Shown here: piece by piece, positions 14,001-29,000 of the stretch | How positions within the stretch are numbered: position 1 is the stretch's first letter | Layout: every line of letters begins with the position of its first letter | Origin: JAJDAT01 sp964570665 | GTDB taxonomy: Bacteria > Nitrospinota > Nitrospinia > Nitrospinales > JAJDAT01 | Length of the DNA stretch: 64,000 bases | Direction: 5' to 3' | Assembly: GCA_964570665.1 (NCBI GenBank) | Contig: CAZMZH010000007.1 | Location: 145,910 to 209,909, forward strand | Made by a program: the position numbers and the translations under genes | The notes under the pieces: generated by a model | The model's database searches: none | Seen by the model: only the letters and a program-made list of their open reading frames with translations | What the model was told of the DNA's origin: nothing

Positions 14001-17000
14001 ACACAGCTGGAGATTTTACACTCGCTTCAGGAGCAACTGTAACTTCGGCGAATGACATTACTGTCGATGCCCTCAACATATTTCAAGATGGAGATTTCGT
14101 CTCTGGAGGTTCCATAACATTAAATGGAGTCCTGCAATTTTCAGGAAATATCTCGGCGGCCGATGGCGTTACTATTAGCCAAAATATTATATTCGATGGA
14201 AACATAAATATTGACGCGGATTCCGACCGAAATGGAACAGGCGACTTTACGCTTAATACTGGTATTCAAATCAATTCGAATAACCACGATATTTCTATTA
14301 CTGCCAATGGATTTATCATTAATGGAACGATTGATAGCGGAACCGCAGACGTTTATTTAAGAGCTTCAGTAGACGACACATTTATTGGCGTAGGTAATTA
14401 CGGAGTAGCCTTCGAAATTTCAAATTCTGAATTACAAAACATTTCTGCTTCCAATTTATATATCGAAGGAAATAATACTAGAGGAATTTACGTTGTCGGT
14501 GTTGCGGCGGGAAGTACAGATAATATTGGAACTGTTCATTTAAATTCAGGAGGTAGCTTCACTCAATTTTATCTTGAAGAATCAAGTTTTGGATCCCTGG
14601 AAGTTAATGCAGATAGTGGTGTAGTGATTTTAGAGGACCTATTTGCAGAAAACGGATTGGTTCTTAATGGGGACAGTGATGGAGATGGCGTTGGTTCTGT
14701 ATCTATTTATAGCCCTGCCTTAGTCGACTCTAATAATTCCGATATTTCTATTTCTGCAGACGATTTTTTTCTTTACGGTTCTATAACCAGTGGAACAGGA
14801 GCTATTAAGCTTAAATCTTTAAGTTCCTCTTCTAGACTAAGAGTTGGTAGTTCTTGTTCTGGTTGTTTTAATTTAAGTTCGACGGAAATGGCAAATATCA
14901 CTGCCGGTAGTTTGATCCTTGACGCAAATTCTTCAAACCTTCTTGAAGTTCAAGGTATAGATTTCACCGGAAGTATCTCAGGCGCCGTGACCATGACTGG
15001 AAAGGATGTAGCTTTTACCGGAACATCTTCTAGTTTTAACGATTTAATCATTTATTCAGATACCAAAATAGCGTCTTCCTCAGCAATCATTGCAAATGCC
15101 TTAACGACAGCAACCGTTACGGGTATGAATATAGATACCCAAGTAAATACTCTTACATTTGCCAATACTGGAACGGGAGACATTATTGTCGACAACCAAG
15201 GAGCGCTTACCGCGACCGGAACGAATTCCGGCGGTTCAGTTAACATAACTACACATAGTCCATTAACCGTAGGCGCAGCTGGAATCTCCGCAGGACAAAA
15301 TATTACGTTAACCGCAGCGGCCAGCGGACAAAACGACGATACCGTCACTATTAATGGCAACGTGATCTCCGGAGGCAATTTGACAGTAACTGCCGCCGAA
15401 GGTGTGATAGTTAATTCCGACATTAACTCTGGAGGCGCCGCAACATTTAACGCCGATTCAGATTCTAATAGCTTTGGCGACTTCACCATATCATTGGGGC
15501 AAACAATTACCTCCACCGGCAACCTTTCAATTGACGCTGAAAACATTATTCAAAATGGCAACCTGGATTCAGGTGGAGTGATAACGCTTAATGGTATAAC
15601 TCAAGTTTCTGGAGATATTTCAGCAGCGAATGGAGTAACTATAAGCCAGGATCTCATTTTAGACGAAGCGATCAATATTGATGCCGATTCAGATCGCGAT
15701 GGAGTGGGCAATTTCACGCTTAATTCGGGTATTCAAATCGTTTCAACCAACCACGATATTACTATTACCGCCAACGATTTCATCATCAATGGAACCATCG
15801 ATAGCGGAACCGCTGACACAATCTTTAAACGTTCAACGGCTGGAACATTTAGCCTTGGGAATATTAATTCGGGAGCTTCCCTTAGTAACGCTGAATTACA
15901 AAAAATTACTTCCGCCAATTTAAAGGTTGGTGGCGAAAATACCTATGCCTTTTGGGTTTATGGATTTAATAGTTCCTCCGTTGGCAATGTTCAATTAAAC
16001 TCATTAAGCAACAGTGGAAATATTAGCTTTGGAGGCCAAACATCCACTTTTAATTCATTAGAAGCAAATGCAAAAGGTAACATTTACATTAGTCAAAGCG
16101 TAACCTCTGAAGGACCAATTTTAATTAATGCCGATTCGGATAAAAATGGACTTGGTTTCTTCTCCACTCAAACAGGAACAACCCTTTCAACAAATAATGC
16201 CGATATTAAAATAACTGCCGATGATATATCAAATTTTGGATTGATCAATAGCGGAACGGCTTCTGTCACTATTCAATCAACCGACACAAACCAGGGATTT
16301 GGTTTTGGTTTGTTTTGTAGCAATTGTTTTAATATGGATGGGCATGAAATAGAAAAAATAACTAGCGGTAACCTGATTATAGACGCTAACGCCTCCACAT
16401 TTTTACAAATGGGAACGACTTTAGCCCATACTTCAAATGTTTCCGGAACAGTAACCATACAAGCAAAAGAAATTGATGTAGCTTCTAACTCTACCTTTAA
16501 TAACCTGGTATTGGATTCGATATCCGATATAACGTCATTTAGCAATCGGACTATCACGGCAAATTCCTTAACGACAAAAACTGTTACGGGTATGAATATC
16601 AATACCCAGGTAACGACCCTATCCTTCACTAATACTGGAACCGGAGACATCGTTGTTGATAATCAAGGCGGCATGACCTCTTCCGGAACAAACTCAGGCG
16701 GTTCGGTAAACATCACAACCCACAGCCCATTGACGGTTGGCGCCGCAGGAATCTCCGCAGGCCAAAACGTTACGTTAACGGCGGCGGGAGCAAGCGGTCA
16801 AAACGACGATAACCTTACTATCCAGGGAGTCGTCACATCCACAAACGGAAATATCGTTTTAACGGCAGATGACATATTTCAATCCAATGCCGCAATAACG
16901 ACATCTGCCGGATCTATTTCTATAGCGGCAAGCGATTTTATCATCAATAGTACTATCAATAGCGGATCGGCAGATACTTTCCTATCCGCTTCGGTTGCGG

Positions 17001-20000
17001 GAACAAGCATTGGTCTTGGCGATACCGCTGGCGATATCTCTATCAGTGGCGCTGAATTGGATAACATCACCGCCCAAAACTTAACCATGGGCGGGACAAA
17101 TACTTCTTCAATAATTGTAGACAACGTTACGCAAAATCAAACCGATCAAATTTCTGGACCAATAAACCTGATCAGTTCTGGAGATGTCGCATTTGAAAAT
17201 AACGCCTCTACTTTTAGATATGGTTTAAATGTTCAAGCAAACGATGGAATCCAGGTCAGCACCTATGTCACCTCTCAATTTGGAGATATGATTCTAGATG
17301 GAGATGCGGATAATTTAGCCGGTTCGAGCGATCAAATAGTCATGGGTGATTCTCAAAGGCTTTCCACAAGTAGAAACTTAATTTTGAATTCCAGCGTCAC
17401 TGGATTAGGTAGAATTGAGTTGATGGCTTCCGATGGAATAACCATTAACGATAATGTAACTTCTGCAGGAATCCTATTAATTATTGCAGACACAGGAAGT
17501 TCTGGAGCGGGAGATCTATTTATTAACAACGGCGCTGTACTTACGTCGTCAAATAACACGTTACAGATTAACGCCAAAGACCTTCATTTAAATGGTCAAT
17601 TGAATGCAGGTACAAGTCTTGTAGTAATCGGCACAACACAAAACGGAACAATAGGTTTAGGCGACACCGCTGGAGATATGACCATTAGCGGCGCTGAGCT
17701 ACAAAACATTACGAGCCAAACCCTATCTATATCAGCTCCAATAATTACTGTAGATAATATTACGGCCGCTCAAAGTTCGAACATCGCAGGAAAAATAAGT
17801 CTATTCACCGATGGTACTATTATTTTTGAAAATAATGCCTCAACTTTTAATCAGACGTTATCAGTTAGCGCTTATAACGGAATTCAAATCAATACCGATA
17901 TCGCCAACATCATTGGCAATTTAATTTTAAATGGCGACTATAATAATTCTTCGAATGGTAACGACTCAATTTCCATTGCCGATAACGTTAATATCAACTC
18001 TGGCGGCCATGTAACCATAAAAGCAACTACTGGTGGTGTTTCCACCCAAAACCTCCAAATAAACGCCGCAGAGAGTATTTCTATACAAAACAACGTAACG
18101 GCCACGGGCGCTCTCTCCTTTGTTGCCGATTCGGATAATAATGGATCGGGATATCTATCAATAAGCGCTGGATCTTCCTTAGTTAGTGGTAACAATAACA
18201 TCACCCTCTCAGCTGACGACTTCTTCATTGATGGAACCATCAACAGCGGAACGGCTGATACTTTCATATTCGCTTCCTTTGCGGGAACCAGCATTGGTCT
18301 TGGCGACACCGCTGGCGATATTTCCATTAGTGGCGCCGAATTGGGAAATATCACAGCCGCTAACTTGACCATAGGAAATGCAAACACCTCTTCAATCATT
18401 GTCGACAATATCACGTCTTCTCACGGCAATTATATTTCCGGTCCCGTGAACTTGATCAGTTCTGGAAATATTTTATTTGAAAATAACACTTCTACTTTTA
18501 GAAGTGGTTTAAATGCGCTGGCAAATGACGGAATTCAAATCAATGCCGAACTTCAAACTTTAATCGGCAACATGGTTTTAGATGGAGACGCCGATAATAG
18601 CGCCGGTTTGAACGATCAAATAACCATTGGAGACTCTGTAAAAATTCGTTCCTACAGAGCTTTATCCTTAGATTCCACTAACGGAGGTATAGTTGGTTTA
18701 GGTAACGTTAGCCTTTTAGGTTTTTATGGAATTGATATAAACGATGATTTAACTTCAGCAGGCACTCTATTTATTTCTGCCGACATAGATAAATTTGGGA
18801 GTGGCGATCTTTCTATTAACAATGGAGCTACGGTTTCATCATCAAATAATATGATCGATATTCGCGCAAAAGACTTCCATCTCCAAGGCCATTTAGATGC
18901 CGGATCAAGCATTGTAGCTATAGGCAAAACACAAGATGGAATCATTGGTTTTGGCGATACCGCTGGGGACATGACAATCAGTGGCGATGAACTACAAAAT
19001 ATTACCGCTTACGAATTTAGAGTAAACGGAAACAGTTTATCTACTACGAATTCAATTATTGTAGATAATATTACGGCTGCCCAAAGTTCAAATATCTCCG
19101 GACAAACAAGAATATGGAGTTATGGCTCTATTTTATTTGAAAATAACGCTTCCACTTTTGATAAAGGGTTAAGCGTTATAGCTTATGATGGAATTCAAGT
19201 TAACGCAGATATCGCCACTGTCAGCGGCAATTTAAGCTTGAATGGAGACTATAATAATAGCGCCGATGGTAACGACAACATCGCTATCAATGGACCACGC
19301 ACCTTAAATTCAGGCGGCGACCTTACGCTGTTCGCAACTCAAGGTATTATTGGAACCGGCGCTAGCAATGACCGAATAACTTTACAGGCTGCCAATGACA
19401 TTTTCGTTAATAACGACTTTACCCTTGGAGACGACTTAGCTATTCACATACGAGCCCAAAATGACATTAACGTTGATGGAGAAATAAAAACTTCTGGATC
19501 TACTATCGACCAAATTAAATTAGTGGCGGACGATGTAGATAATAATGGCGCTGGAACCATTCGAATCGGCTCAACGGGCTCTCTAGTTGCGGCAGGAGAT
19601 TCTATTGAACTGTTTGCCGACGATATTGAGATTGAATCTGGAGCGTTAATTGATTCAACTATCTTAAGAATTCGCGCTATTGATAAAGGAACTATTGGAC
19701 TTGGAGACGCAACTGGAGGTTTAACTCTAAGCGGCTCCGAACTTCAATCAATGATCGCAACCTTCGCAATAATCGGCGATTCCAATGGCGATATCAATGT
19801 TGATAATGTAACTCAACTAAACAGCGGCGGTTTAGGAGAGGTAAGCCTATTGGCTCGCGGTTCCTCGAATCAACCTACAGACAGTTCCGTAAATTTCATT
19901 AATAATGAATCGATCTTCAGGTCTTTAATCGTTTCGGCAGACGATGGTATCAATATAAATGCCAATATAACCACCACTAACGGCTCTATACGCTTAGATG

Positions 20001-23000
20001 GAAACGAAACCTTTATTGGCATTGGAGACTCCCCAATTGCGTTTGCCGACGGAGTAACGTTGACTTCTGCTGGAGATATTATTTTAGCGGCAGTTGACGC
20101 TGGGATTACAACCTCTGGAGCCTTAACTTTAAACGCTCGCGATGGCATTACAATAAGTAATAACTTATCTGCAGCTGGCGCCGTTAACATTAATACGGAT
20201 ACTGATGGCAATGGGACGGGTAGATTTTCTCTGTCCAACGTAGCCACAGTAAATACCAACAATAATTCACTTACTATAGAAGCTGCTGATTTTAATTTTG
20301 ATGGCTCATTAAATAGTGGAACGGCTGACACTTTCTTAATGTCTTCGTTTTCGGGATCAAGTATTGGACTTGGCTATATCACTGGAGATATTTCAATTAG
20401 CGGCATTGAATTACAAAAAATCACTGCTAACGTTTTATCTATCGGCGGTTTTAATACGAATCGAATTAGTGTAGTTGGCATCTCTGCAACTCAAAGTCAA
20501 AACATTGGCACAGTTGAATTAAACGCTTTAAAAACTATTAATATTTCAGGAAGCACAACAACCGCATTAATCGAGTTTAATGATATTGCTTCCACTTTCA
20601 ATGCGCTTTCTCTTAAATCCAGAAACGACATTGATATAAACGCAGACGTAAATACCGTCGCAGGAGACTTTACCGCAGCGGCAGATTCCCCTCATATTTC
20701 AGGAAATACTTCTGGCGGAGACTTTACTCTAGCGTCAAATTCAACTGTAACTTCATTCGCTGACATTACGGTTGACGCCACTAACATCATTCAAGATGGC
20801 GACTTGGTCGCGGGAGGCGCCATAACGCTAAATGGAATTGTTCAATTAGCCGGAAATATTTCTGCCGCCAATGGAGTCGCTATCAGTCAAGACCTTATCT
20901 TGGACGAAGCGATCAATATCGACGCCGACTCTGACCGCAATGGAACTGGCGATTTCACTTTGTTGTCAGGTATTTCTATTGACTCCAATGACCATGACAT
21001 CACCATCACGGCAAACGACTTCATCATCGAAGGAACAATAAATAGCGGAACGGCAGATACCTTCCTGTTCGCTTCCGTTGCGGGAACCAGTATTGGTCTA
21101 GGCGACACAGCTGGCGATATCTCTATTAGTGGAGCTGAATTGGGAAATATCACAGCCTCTAACTTGACCATAGGCAGCGCAAATACTTCTTCAATAATTG
21201 TAGACAACATTTCTTCCGGCCAAAACTCCAATATTGCCGGGCAAATAAACCTGGTCGGCTCTGGCGATGTTTCTTTTGAAAATAACGCTTCTACATTTTT
21301 TAATACTCTAAATGTTCAGGCAAATGACGGAATTCAAATCAACGCCGATATCACAACTTTCTTCGGTGATATGATTTTAGATGGAGACGCCGATAATAGC
21401 GCCGGCTTGAGCGATCAAATTATTATTGGGGATTCTAAAAAACTCCAATCGTATAGGAGTTTATCTTTGGACTCCACTAACGGCGGAATCTTCGGCTTAG
21501 GTTACGTTAGTCTAATAGCTAGCGATGGAATTGCTATAAACGACAGCTTAACTTCGGCGAGTAACCTATTTATATCTGCAGATCTAGGCAGTACAGGAAT
21601 CGGAGACTTTTCTATTGCCAGCGGAGCTACGGTTTCATCGTCAAATAACAATATAACAATTTTCGCCGAAGACCTCGATTTCCAGGGACAATTGGATGGC
21701 GGCTCACGATTTATAACTATTAATAAATCACAAGGCGGAACAATTGGTTTAGGCGACACCGCCGGAAACATGACAATTAGCGGGGCGGAATTACAAAACA
21801 TTACTGCCGGAACCGTAATAATAGGCGGAAACTTTCCTTCTTCAATTATTGTAGACAATATCACGGCGGCCCAAACTTCAAATATCTCAGGGCAAACTAG
21901 ATTGATAAGTTCTGGAATTATTTCATTTGAAAACAATGCCTCAACTTTCGATAAATGGTTACGTGTTGATTCAAACGACGGAATTCAAATCAACGCCGAT
22001 ATCACCACAGTCAGCGGCAATTTAAGCTTGAATGGAGACTACAATAATAGCGCCGATGGTAACGATGCAATTACCATTGGGGATAATAAAACAATTCGCT
22101 CGTATAGAAGTTTATCCCTGGATTCCACAACCGGAGGTATCTCCGGCTTGGGTAGTGTCGCCCTCTTTGGTAGCGATGGAATTTCTATAAACGACAATTT
22201 AAATTCTGCGGGAACTCTATTTATAAATTCTGACTATGGTAGTACCGGAGTGGGAACACTTTCAATTGCCAGCGGAGCTACGGTTTCGTCTTCAAATAAC
22301 GCCATAACGATTTTCGCCAAAGACCTCGATTTCCAAGGACAACTGGATGGCGGCTCAAACTTTATAATAATAAACAAATTGCAAGGCGGATCTATTGGTT
22401 TAGGAGACGCTGTTGGCGATATGACAATAACCGGTAACGAGCTACAAAATATAACTGCTGGAACCTTAATTATTGGCGGGAATTTCCCCTCTGCCATTAC
22501 TGTAGATAATATTACGGCTATACAAAATTTTAATATCTCCGGACAAACTAGACTTGTCAGCTCTGGAACTATTACATTTGAAAATAACGCCTCCTCTTTC
22601 TTTAACTCCTTAAGCGTTGAAGCCAATGATGGAATTCAAATCAACGCCAATGTATCTACTCTCGCTGGCGATATGAGCTTGGAAGGCGATTGGAATAACT
22701 CAGTCGACTCAAACGATCAAATAGTTATAGGAAGCGGTAAAACCCTTTCATCAGCCGGAAGCTTAACCTTAGATTCTACTAACGGAGGCATTTCCACTCT
22801 AGGCGCCGTCAATATATTTGCTAGAAATGGTATTGATATTAATGACAACCTAAATGCTACCGGTTCCATTTTTATGTCCGCCGACATAGAGTCTAACGGG
22901 GTTGGAGACCTTACGGTTGCAAGCGGAGTCACGGTATCTTCATCGAATAACAGGATAACCATTTTTGCCAAAGACCTCGATTTACAAGGTCAATTAAATA

Positions 23001-26000
23001 GCGGCACAAATTCCATGTTCATCTATGGAACGGGAAGTGGAATGATTGGATTAGGCGATACCGCTGGCGATATGACTATTAGCGGCGCCGAATTACAAAA
23101 CATTACGTCAAGCCATTTAACTCTCGGCGGAACGCTAATAGGCGGAATCGAAGTCGACAATATCACTGCCGTAAATAATGCAAATATTGACGAAATTACT
23201 TTAAGCGCCCAAAACGTAAACAACACAATAACATTTGGCGGCAGCGCTTCCACTTTTACTAAATTAAATGCATACTCCAATGACGGAGTTACCGTAAACG
23301 CTAATCTTTCCACAACGGATACATTAAAAGTATTCTCCGATTCAAACAATACGGGCACTGGCGACTTCACCGTGTCGGATCAGGCTACAGTTTTAACGGG
23401 ATCTGGTTTTACGCTCGTAACTAACGATATCCATTTAAATGGTACGGGTTCTATTAATACTGGAAGTAATCAATTACTTATTTCGGCGTCAGATGGCGAG
23501 ACTATTGGTCTTGGAGATGGCACAAGCGGTTTTAGCCTTAACGGCTCCGAATTAGGAAATATTACAACTCAAACTTTAGCCATTACTTCTTCGGCTCTGT
23601 TTAACAGTAATATTGTTGTCAATAATGTCCAAAATACCAATGTCGCAAATATTAGCGAAGTGAGGCTTGCCGCTACTGGAGCCAGTCAAACCATAACCTT
23701 TGAAAATAATACGTCTAACTTCGGCTTACTAAACGTCGATGCAGAACAAGTTATTATTAATGCCGACTTAAATTCTACAAACGATGTTTCAATTACTTCG
23801 GAACAAACATTAAGTATTAACTCTAGCATAACCGCTTTAAATGACTTGGATATAGTTTCTAGTAACGGCAGTATTAATGTTAATGGATCTTTGACTTCAA
23901 CGAATGGCGATTTGTCGCTGTATGCCAACGACCAAATCAATACCCAAGCGCAAGTTAATGCCACTAACGGAACCTTAGAGTTTGACGCAGGCGACGACAT
24001 TACAATCAATGCCGACGTCAATTTTGGCGCTGTTGGGATCATGACAACAGACGGAAGAATCGATACCGATAACGGAGCGGAAATTATTGGCGTTTCATTA
24101 GCAACCATTACCCGTACTGGTATGGACTTGAACACGCAGGTTGCTAATCTTAATTTCTTCAACTTTATCACTGGCGACGTAATCGTCGATAACCATGGCG
24201 GCATTACGGCCACGGGAACAAACCTTGGCGGAACGGTTGATATAACAACTCACAGTCCTTTGACAGTGGGCGGAGCGGGAATTACCGCCGCCGGTAATAT
24301 CACCCTTACAGCCTCCGGCGAAGAAGGCAAAACCGACGATAACCTGACGATTCAAGGAAACGTAACTTCCACGTCCGGTAGTGTCGACCTGGCTTCCGAC
24401 GACGCTCTGATTGTAGATTCTGCAGTGAGCGCCGCTAGTGGAGACATTGAGGTCGCCTCTACTAACGACACGGTAACGATAAACGAATCGGTTACGTCCT
24501 CAGGAGATTTAATGATTTCCGCACAGGACATTGAAGTTGACGGAACCGTAGCGGCTAACAACTTAACAATCGTAGCGGCTGACGGCAATTCGATTGGTCT
24601 TGGTAACGCCACAGGGGACATGACCCTTGACGGATCGGAACTAGATAATATTTCTGTGAACAATGTTGTTATTGGAGATGTAAACACCGGTACAATTACG
24701 GTTGACGGTATCGCGGAAACCCAAAGCGATACCCTGGGTTCCGTTACTTTAAATAGTAACGATTCCATTAATCTGGTTAACGAAGGATCTACCTTCGACT
24801 CTCTAACCGCAAACGCAAACGGCGACGTTAACGTTGAGACGGATGTAACCGCAGACGTTGGAGATTTTGTAGCGGTAGCGGATGCAGACGGTTCTGGAGA
24901 CGGCGGCTTTACCCTAACTCAAAACGCTTCGGTAACAGCCGAAGGCGAAATAGGAATCACCGCAGAGGAAACAATAGTTGATGGCGCCCTCGCCGCTTCC
25001 GGTGGATTAAATTTGGCGGCGGTCGACGGCATCACAATCAGCAATGATTACACTGTAGATGGCGAAATCAATATAGACGCCGACTCAAACAAAGACGGAT
25101 TAGGCAACTTTGAACTATTAAACAATATTGCCATCGACTCCACCAACAACGCTATCGCGATCACGGCAAACGATTTCATCATCAACGGAACCATCAACAG
25201 CGGAACCGCAGACACCATTCTGACCACAACGTTTGGCAGATCCATTGGAATTGGCGACGGTGGCGGCAACGCGAGAATTGACCGAACCGAACTAGCAAAT
25301 ATCACTGCAAATAACCTCATAGTTGGTGACGATCAAAATAGTTCCATTACAGTTGACGGCGTTCAATTAATCGACTTGACAAATATCGGAGGGGTAACCT
25401 TAAATGCGACCCAAGTCGGTAAATCGGTTCTCTTTAGATACAATCCTTCTTCATTTAAAGATTTAACCGTCAATGCAGATAACGATATTACCTCTTATAG
25501 CGGTTTAACAGCGCAATCGGCTAACTTAACCGCCAACGACGCCATTACCTTAAGAGGAACAACAACCGTACCGACTTTAACCGCAAATGGACGTTCTATT
25601 TCAATCGACGGAGCGACGACTTCGACTACGGCTAATCTAACCGCTACAAATAACGTAACGGTTTATGGAACGTCTAATATCGATAACTTACAAGTTAACG
25701 CGGGCATTGATGTTGTCCTTAAAGGAACATTAAACGGTAACACCGCAAACATAAATGCTGGGGACGATTTAACTGTATCCAATGCAACATCCACATTTAA
25801 TTCGTTCACCGCTTCGGCTACAGACGACGTAAGTTTAACCGGTTCCATGACAGTGGAGACTTTAACCTTAAACGCCGGCGATTATTTGACCATTAATGGA
25901 GCGACAAACGTAACTAACTTGTCTATGAACGCTGGTAGAGACGCTCGGTTATACGGCGATGTAACCGCCACTATTGGCGACATAAACGCCAACCGTCATA

Positions 26001-29000
26001 TCTACTTTAGAAACAATATCGATATCGGAACAATAAACGCAGACACTCAAAGCAGTATCGACGCAAACGCTACGATTATTTCAAATACCGCTAATTTTTC
26101 AGCTACTGGCGGTAGCGTTACGTTTCGGGGCATTCATAATATAACGAATTTGACGGCCAATGCCGGTACTTACGATGTCAACCTCTATGGAACGCTAAAC
26201 TCTGTAACGGGCGATATTGACGCAGGACGCCATATTAGATTGCGCGAATCGTCTACCTTCCAAGATTTAGATATGAACGCAGGTCAAGGAATTGCAACGG
26301 TAGGAAACTTAACGGCTACAACCGGTAATTTTACCGCCGGTAATACAGCATCGTTTAATGGAACGACAAACGTTGATACCATGACCGTCAACACGGGAAC
26401 AGATATCGTGTTCTATGGAACCGTTAATTCCACGACGGCATCATTGACCGCTAACGACGACGCATACTTATACGCAAACACATCAATCGATTCGCTAAAT
26501 GTGGACGCTTTTGACGATATTGGAGTTAGAACATCCTTAACTTCAACGCAAGCGACCTTCTCTTCTGGCGACACTATAACGTTAGATGGAACTTTGATTG
26601 TCGATTCTCTAACTGTAAGCACAGATAATTACGACGTGAATGTTCGAGGCGCCCTAACCTCTTCTTCTGTAGATATAGACTCCGGTAGACACGCTTATTT
26701 GAGTGGAGTTTCCAATATAACTGACTTAGATATGAATGCCGCCAGCGGTATTTCAATAAGTAACGACCTGACAAGCGACACGACTTCGTTAACCTCTGGT
26801 TCCAGCACAACATTAAGAGGAACCTCAACGCTTGGCGATTTAACCGTTAATGCAGGAAATAGCGTTAACTTCTATGGAACGTTAACAGCCGATACGGCGG
26901 AAGTAGATGCCGGACAATATTTCAGACTACGCGAGTCGTCGACTTTCCAAACCAGTATGGATGTAGACGCAGGATATTATATTGATATTAACGGTAGCCT
27001 GACCGCTCAAACGGGTATCTTCACTTCGGGATATTCGGCGGCATTTAACGGTATTAATAATATCGATACCCTGAATGTTAATGCGATAAACGATATTAGC
27101 GTTAAAGGCTCTTTAACGGCTTCTAACTCCGCTACTTTAAGCGCTGGCGACGATTTGAGCTTACACGCCGCTTCCTCTTTTGGAACGTTAAACGCTACGG
27201 CGGTAAAAGATCTGGCGGTTAGCGGGTCCTTGTCATCAACTCAAGCGACATTAGATACCGGTCGAAACCTCAGCTTACGCGGAACGGTCATCGTACCTAC
27301 CTTTTCTGCTAACGCGGGTAACGATTTAAATACTTACGATATTTTAGATACGACAAACTTGACATTAAGCGGTGGTCGAAATATTAGAATTAATTCAACC
27401 GTAACCGCTTCTTCCGCCGATATCGACGCGATTGGATCGGCGACGGTTTACGGAAACGCAACATTGAACTCCCTAGAAGTTGACGCCGGACAGAGCGTAA
27501 ATCTTTATGGTTCTGTATCGGCGGTTACTGGAACAATAAATGCAGGCCAATACGCTAGATTCCGTAACACGCATGATTACACAACCAGCCTAAATGTAAA
27601 TGCTGGTACTTCAGTTGATTTATACTTGGGAAGCATTACGACTCCAACAGGAAATTTCATTGCCGGTTCCAATGCGGGATTTAATGGTACGGTTGCTATC
27701 GATCAATTAACCGTCGACGCCGGTCAAGATCTCTGGATTAAAGGTCAATTAACATCGACAACCGCTAATTTAACCGCTGGCGACGATCTTACATTAAATA
27801 CCGTCGCCAATTTACAAACGTTGTCGGCTAGCGCAAACGACGAGTTGTATGTAACCAACGTATTGAACTCTAATCAAGCGACTTTAACTTCTCAAGATAA
27901 TATTACGGTAGGCGGCACAGTTACGATAGCGACAGGCGTTCTTAATTCTCAAAGACATATATACCTTAGAGATAATTTAAACATAGATTCTTTAACGGCC
28001 ACCGCGCATCACGACACCGATCCTTCTATGAATTCAAGCGTTAGCGTAACCGGTTCGTTAACCTCGGTAACGGCTAACTTAAACGCAGACTATAACGTCA
28101 GTATTAACGCGGTTACTTCTGCCGACAACTTGACCATTGTCGCCGGTAGAGATATCATCGTTCGCGGTCAATTGACTTCTACTACCGCAAACATGTCTGC
28201 CGGAAATAGTCTAGGTCTCCATTCCGTTTCGGATACCGCAAGCCTAACCGCTAATGCGACAAATGATATTTCTATAAGAAATTCGTTAACGGGAACTCAA
28301 GCGACCTTGACCGCGCAAGACAATATCACCATTCAAGGAACAACGACTCTCCAAAACTTTGACGCTACGGCAGGAAATTCTATCAGTGTCTATGGAACTT
28401 TCGCATCGGCAACGGGCGATTTAATCGCTCAACGCAATATTAGCTTAAGAGATAATATCTCGATCAATACTTTAAACGCTACGGCACAACACGATACAGA
28501 CCCAGCGGTCCTATCCTCGATCAGCGTCAGCGGCGCGTTAGATTCAACGACGGCAAACTTAACGGCGGGTTATAACGTAAGTGTCAACGCCAATTCTACG
28601 GTAAATAACCTCACTGTTGATGCAGGAAACGATTTGACCGTTTACGGCCAACTGACTTCCGTAATGACTGATTTGACGGCTGGAGACGATCTTAAAGTAA
28701 GCGCCATCTCCAATATTCAAACATTAATTGCAAATGCGGCGGATGGCTTAAACATTGGCAATCAATTAACCGCAACTGACGTCAATTTAACTTCGCTTGG
28801 CAACGTTACCGTAAGAGGAAATACGAGCATGCAAACTCTTACAATTAACTCCGGCGCCGGTATTAATATTTACGATAACTTGACCGCAACTACCGCAAAT
28901 CTAGATGCACAAAACAGCATTTATTTTAGAAACAATTATAAAGTCGGTAGCGCCGATACGATCGACATCGGTACTTTGAACGCCACCGCTCAGAACGACA

